A DNA stretch of 6,720 bases from positions 1 to 6,720 of the forward strand of contig DQCI01000019.1 in NCBI GenBank assembly GCA_003545125.1, read 5' to 3'. This DNA comes from Paracoccaceae bacterium (GTDB lineage Bacteria > Pseudomonadota > Alphaproteobacteria > Rhodobacterales > Rhodobacteraceae). The number at the start of each line of letters is the position of its first letter. The stretch's first letter is position 1. Position numbers and translations under genes: made by a program. Shown here in pieces: positions 4,080-6,720 of the stretch. Below the pieces are notes generated by a model. That model was given only the letters and a program-made list of their open reading frames with translations, did no database searches and was not told the DNA's origin.

Positions 4080-6080
4080 ATGTTCAAGAAGATCCTGATT
4101 GCCAACCGGGGCGAGATCGCAGCCCGCGTGATCAAGACGGCCCGCAAGATGGGCATCCAGACGGTGGCGATCTATTCCGATGCCGACCGTAATGCGCTGC
4201 ATGTGAAGATGGCGGATGAGGCGGTACATATCGGGCCGCCGCCCGCCAACCAGTCCTACATCGTGATCGACAAGGTCATGGCCGCGATCCGGGGCTCGGG
4301 CGCCGAGGCGGTGCACCCCGGCTATGGCTTCCTCTCTGAGAACTCGAAATTCGCCGAGGCGCTCGAAGCCGAGGGCGTCGCCTTCGTCGGCCCGCCCAAG
4401 GGCGCGATCGAGGCGATGGGCGACAAGATCACCTCCAAAAAAATCGCCCAGGACGCAAATGTCTCCACCGTGCCGGGTTACATGGGACTGATCGACAATG
4501 CTGACGATGCCGTCGAGATCGCCGGTCAGGTCGGCTACCCGGTGATGATCAAGGCCAGTGCCGGGGGCGGCGGCAAGGGCATGCGGATCGCCTGGAACGA
4601 TGCCGAATGCCGCGAGGGCTTCCAGTCGTCCAAGAACGAGGCGGCAAGCTCCTTCGGCGACGACCGGATCTTCATCGAGAAGTTTGTCACCCAACCGCGC
4701 CACATCGAGATCCAGGTGCTCTGCGATGCGCATGGCAACGGCGTCTATCTCGGCGAGCGCGAATGCTCGATCCAGCGGCGCAACCAGAAGGTCATCGAAG
4801 AGGCGCCGTCGCCGTTTCTCGACGAGGCCACGCGCAAGGCGATGGGCGAGCAGGCGGTCGCGCTGGCCCAGGCGGTAGGCTACACCTCAGCCGGCACGGT
4901 CGAGTTCATCGTCGACGGCGAGAAGAACTTCTTCTTCCTCGAGATGAACACGCGGCTCCAGGTCGAGCACCCCGTCACCGAGCTCATCACCGGCATCGAC
5001 CTCGTCGAGCAGATGATCCGGGTGGCGAACGGCGAAAAGCTGTCGATCACGCAAGACGATGTGAAGCTGAACGGCTGGGCGATGGAAAGCCGGCTCTATG
5101 CCGAGGACCCGTACCGCAACTTCCTGCCGTCGATCGGCCGGCTCACCCGTTACCGCCCGCCCGAAGAGGTGGCCGACAAGACCCACGTCGTGCGCAACGA
5201 TACCGGCGTCTACGAGGGCGGCGAGATCTCGATGTACTACGACCCGATGATCGCCAAGCTCTGCACCTGGGGGCCGACCCGGGGTGAGGCCATCGAACAC
5301 ATGCGCGTGGCCCTCGACAGCTTCGAAGTGGAAGGCATCGGCCACAACCTGCCGTTCCTGTCGGCGGTGATGGACCATGAGAAGTTCGTCTCCGGCGACA
5401 TCACCACCGCTTTCATTGCCGAGGAATACCCGGATGGGTTCGACGGCGTGACCTTGCCGCAGGACCAGCTCCAGCGCATTGCCGCCGCCGTCGCCGCGAT
5501 GTTCCGTGTCGACGAGATCCGCCGCACCCGGATCTCGGGGCGGATGGACAACCACGCTCGTGTGGTCGGCAAGCACTGGACGGTGGCGCTGGCGAACGAA
5601 AGCTTCGAGGTGAAGATCAAGGCCGACAAGAAGGGCTCGACGGTCAAGTTCATCGACGGCACCAAGATGCGCGTGACCTCCGACTGGACCCCGGGCGACC
5701 CGCTCGCCACCCTTACCGTCGATGGCGAACCGCTGGTGCTGAAGGTCAACCCGATCGACGCAGGGTACCGGATCCGCACCCGCGGCGCCGACATGAAGGT
5801 CTACGTGCGCACTCCGCGCCAGGCCGAGCTTGCCTCGCTGATGCCCGAGAAGGTGGCGCCCGACACCTCGAAACTCCTGCTCTGCCCGATGCCGGGGCTG
5901 ATCGTGAAAGTCGAAGTCGAGGAGGGCGACGAGGTGCAGGAAGGCCAGGCGCTCTGCACCGTCGAGGCGATGAAGATGGAAAACATCCTGCGCGCCGAGA
6001 AGAAGACCGTCGTCACCCGCATCAACGCCGCCGCCGGCGATAGCCTCGCGGTGGACGAGGTGATCATGGAGTTCGAATAG
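4080..6080 (+). CDS. pccA: Propionyl-CoA carboxylase, biotin carboxylase/BCCP alpha subunit
   Basis: This 666-residue biotin-dependent subunit uses ATP and bicarbonate to carboxylate its own biotin, which PccB then uses on propionyl-CoA. Biotin carboxylase domain, about 1-450: start KKILIANRGEIAARVIKTAR, HPGYGFLSEN (79-88), the ATP-grasp glycine loop AGGGGKGMR (161-169), HIEIQVLCD (208-216), RECSIQRRNQKVIEEAPS (228-245) and catalytic EMNTRLQVEHPVTE (288-301, with Arg292). About 510-590 corresponds to the BT domain that contacts the beta subunit in the known structure. The C-terminal biotinyl domain (about 598-666) has the PMPG turn at 603-606 and biotinylation motif EAMKM with Lys632. It has the full length and all expected motifs, so it is presumably active; the length and match with PccB favour PCC over acetyl- or methylcrotonyl-CoA carboxylase. 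Start supported by GAGGA six bases upstream. Unlike a simple pccBA operon, it is separated from the pccB cluster by a terminator and hairpin array. An A7 run (4437-4443, Lys120-Lys121) is the only homopolymer oddity. Confidence 0.97.
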   Translation: MFKKILIANRGEIAARVIKTARKMGIQTVAIYSDADRNALHVKMADEAVHIGPPPANQSYIVIDKVMAAIRGSGAEAVHPGYGFLSENSKFAEALEAEGVAFVGPPKGAIEAMGDKITSKKIAQDANVSTVPGYMGLIDNADDAVEIAGQVGYPVMIKASAGGGGKGMRIAWNDAECREGFQSSKNEAASSFGDDRIFIEKFVTQPRHIEIQVLCDAHGNGVYLGERECSIQRRNQKVIEEAPSPFLDEATRKAMGEQAVALAQAVGYTSAGTVEFIVDGEKNFFFLEMNTRLQVEHPVTELITGIDLVEQMIRVANGEKLSITQDDVKLNGWAMESRLYAEDPYRNFLPSIGRLTRYRPPEEVADKTHVVRNDTGVYEGGEISMYYDPMIAKLCTWGPTRGEAIEHMRVALDSFEVEGIGHNLPFLSAVMDHEKFVSGDITTAFIAEEYPDGFDGVTLPQDQLQRIAAAVAAMFRVDEIRRTRISGRMDNHARVVGKHWTVALANESFEVKIKADKKGSTVKFIDGTKMRVTSDWTPGDPLATLTVDGEPLVLKVNPIDAGYRIRTRGADMKVYVRTPRQAELASLMPEKVAPDTSKLLLCPMPGLIVKVEVEEGDEVQEGQALCTVEAMKMENILRAEKKTVVTRINAAAGDSLAVDEVIMEFE

Positions 6081-6167
6081 TGGCGCGGATGGGCCACTTG
6101 CCGAGATTGATTCCGGCGCTGATCGGCCAACCCCTGTCGCGGGCGGGGGGAGCGTCGTGAGCGGATA

Positions 6168-6662
6168 TCACCGCCCGCGCGAATCCTTCAGTTCCTGCTG
6201 GCGCAGTGGCATCTTGTCGATCGAGCGCGAAATCTCGCGCACGTCCCAGGGCAAAGGCTTGCGCAGGTATTTGAACCCGTCCTTGCCGATCAGCACCAGC
6301 GTGAAGCCGCGGGGCCGAAGCTCTTTGCGGATTGCCGATTCGGCGGCCGGATCGGTGTCGACCACGACGATCACGTCGCGCTCGGCGAGGCGCAGGCCGT
6401 CTTTCGCGATGTACTCCATCTGTTGGATGTATCGCGGGTCGTTCTCGCTGTCGGCGAAGACGACGAGCGCGCGGGCGGTCCAGCGAAAATCCTCGAGCGT
6501 CGCCCCCGGGGCTTCGATCATCATCAGCTCGTCCGATGACAGGATCGTGACGTCCGGATGGGCATCGGCCCACTTGAGCGCGTCGAGCGCGCGCGCGGGC
6601 AGGCCCGCAAGGCCAACAAGACCGGTGGCAAGCGCGGCCGATAACGCCAGTGTTTTGTACAT
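6168..6662 (-). CDS. Exported DUF4174-domain protein
   Basis: From the ATG at 6660-6662 the product is 164 residues. Residues 1-25 form a signal peptide (MYKTLALSAALATGLVGLAG core, likely cut after ARA), so the mature protein should be periplasmic. Residues about 58-157 match the DUF4174 pattern: FRWTARALVVFADSENDPRY (59-78), GLRLAERDVIVVVD (89-102), FTLVLIGKDGFKYLRK (120-135) and DKMPLRQQEL (149-158). The alternating strands and helices suggest a thioredoxin-like fold without the CxxC pair; there are no cysteines, so redox catalysis is unlikely. Function is unknown. Start choice: GGAG lies five bases upstream, and a TATATT -10 box lies 20-25 bases upstream, which excludes the in-frame GTG at 6707 because it lies upstream of the -10 box. 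ATG 6674 is a less likely alternative. The gene faces pccA across 87 bases. In Rhodobacterales I recall DUF4174 genes next to pccA and ahead of methylmalonyl-CoA mutase; whether mutase follows here is outside the window. Confidence 0.85.
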   Translation of the reverse strand: MYKTLALSAALATGLVGLAGLPARALDALKWADAHPDVTILSSDELMMIEAPGATLEDFRWTARALVVFADSENDPRYIQQMEYIAKDGLRLAERDVIVVVDTDPAAESAIRKELRPRGFTLVLIGKDGFKYLRKPLPWDVREISRSIDKMPLRQQELKDSRGR

Positions 6663-6681
6663 ACGGGCTCCCATGCCTCTG

Positions 6682-6709
6682 AATATAGGCGCGAACGAGC
6701 CCGACACAA
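6682..6709 (-). promoter_or_regulatory. Sigma70-type promoter of the DUF4174 gene
   Basis: On the minus strand TTGTGT (6709-6704) and TATATT (6687-6682) are 16 bases apart. The -10 box matches consensus at five of six positions; the -35 box matches mainly in its TTG. Transcription would start just before the GGAG and the ATG at 6662, giving a very short leader of about 10-15 bases. AT content here stands out from the GC-rich surroundings. Confidence 0.55.
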
Positions 6710-6720
6710 TGAATGAAGAC

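Noticed and set aside
3712..4098. Open frame of 128 codons (or from ATG 3721 overlapping the previous stop) between the pccB operon and pccA
   Set aside because: It crosses the intrinsic terminator and the three-hairpin array, overlaps the pccA start, and its translation is Arg/Ser/Pro/Cys-rich without domain-like pattern. The ATGA overlap is tempting, but nothing else supports coding.
3819..4733. 304-codon minus-strand frame opposite the start of pccA
   Set aside because: It is the antisense of pccA codons and the hairpin array, with no family resemblance or supported start.
6081..6167. Terminator between convergent pccA and the DUF4174 gene
   Set aside because: Only weak GC dyads are present (for example GCGG/CCGC around 6161-6174) and none is followed by a T-run on either strand, so no terminator is called.
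6663..6707. Upstream extension of the DUF4174 gene to the in-frame GTG at 6707
   Set aside because: It would put extra residues before a well-formed signal peptide and starts upstream of the likely -10 box; ATG 6662 has a GGAG at proper distance.

Overview
The window is a GC-rich alphaproteobacterial segment, very probably from the order Rhodobacterales (Rhodobacter/Roseobacter group). The pointers are the propionyl-CoA carboxylase (PCC) subunits, small companion genes of a type I associate with this order (DUF6497-like and DUF4174 proteins), and a TTTGCAAA box upstream of pccB of the kind recognised by the short-chain acyl-CoA regulator PccR in Rhodobacter sphaeroides. The exact species cannot be read from the sequence.

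Layout. Bases 1-232 (minus) hold the first 77 codons of a serralysin-like M10 metalloprotease that runs off the left edge. Bases 233-592 are a divergent intergenic region. It carries a cluster of TTTGCA boxes inside a larger gapped inverted repeat (354-417) and a hairpin in the pccB leader (456-480). Bases 593-3724 (plus) form a compact operon: pccB (carboxyltransferase beta subunit), a 114-aa unknown protein, a secreted DUF6497-like protein, a RidA/YjgF-family protein and a 135-aa unknown protein. From the second gene on, every junction is an ATGA or TGATG overlap. Bases 3725-4079 contain no convincing gene. They hold a strong intrinsic terminator (3895-3934), then three perfect 3-nt-loop hairpins with centres exactly 24 nt apart (3962-4030), then the pccA ribosome binding site. 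pccA (4080-6080, biotin carboxylase/BCCP alpha subunit) follows. Convergent to it is a small exported DUF4174 protein (6168-6662, minus) with its own recognisable promoter.

Function. PccA carboxylates its own biotin on Lys632 at ATP cost. PccB moves the carboxyl group onto propionyl-CoA to give (S)-methylmalonyl-CoA, the first step of the methylmalonyl-CoA route to succinyl-CoA. That route serves growth on propionate, odd-chain acids and branched amino acids, and acetate growth where the ethylmalonyl-CoA pathway operates. The RidA-like protein fits loosely, because Rid proteins release 2-oxobutyrate, a propionyl-CoA precursor, from its enamine/imine. The two PCC subunits, needed 1:1 in an alpha6beta6 enzyme, appear to lie in separate transcription units split by the terminator.

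I found no mobile element, CRISPR array, tRNA or rRNA. The enzymes are well known. The least explained parts are the non-coding ones: the palindromic operator region before pccB and the terminator plus 24-nt-periodic hairpin array before pccA.
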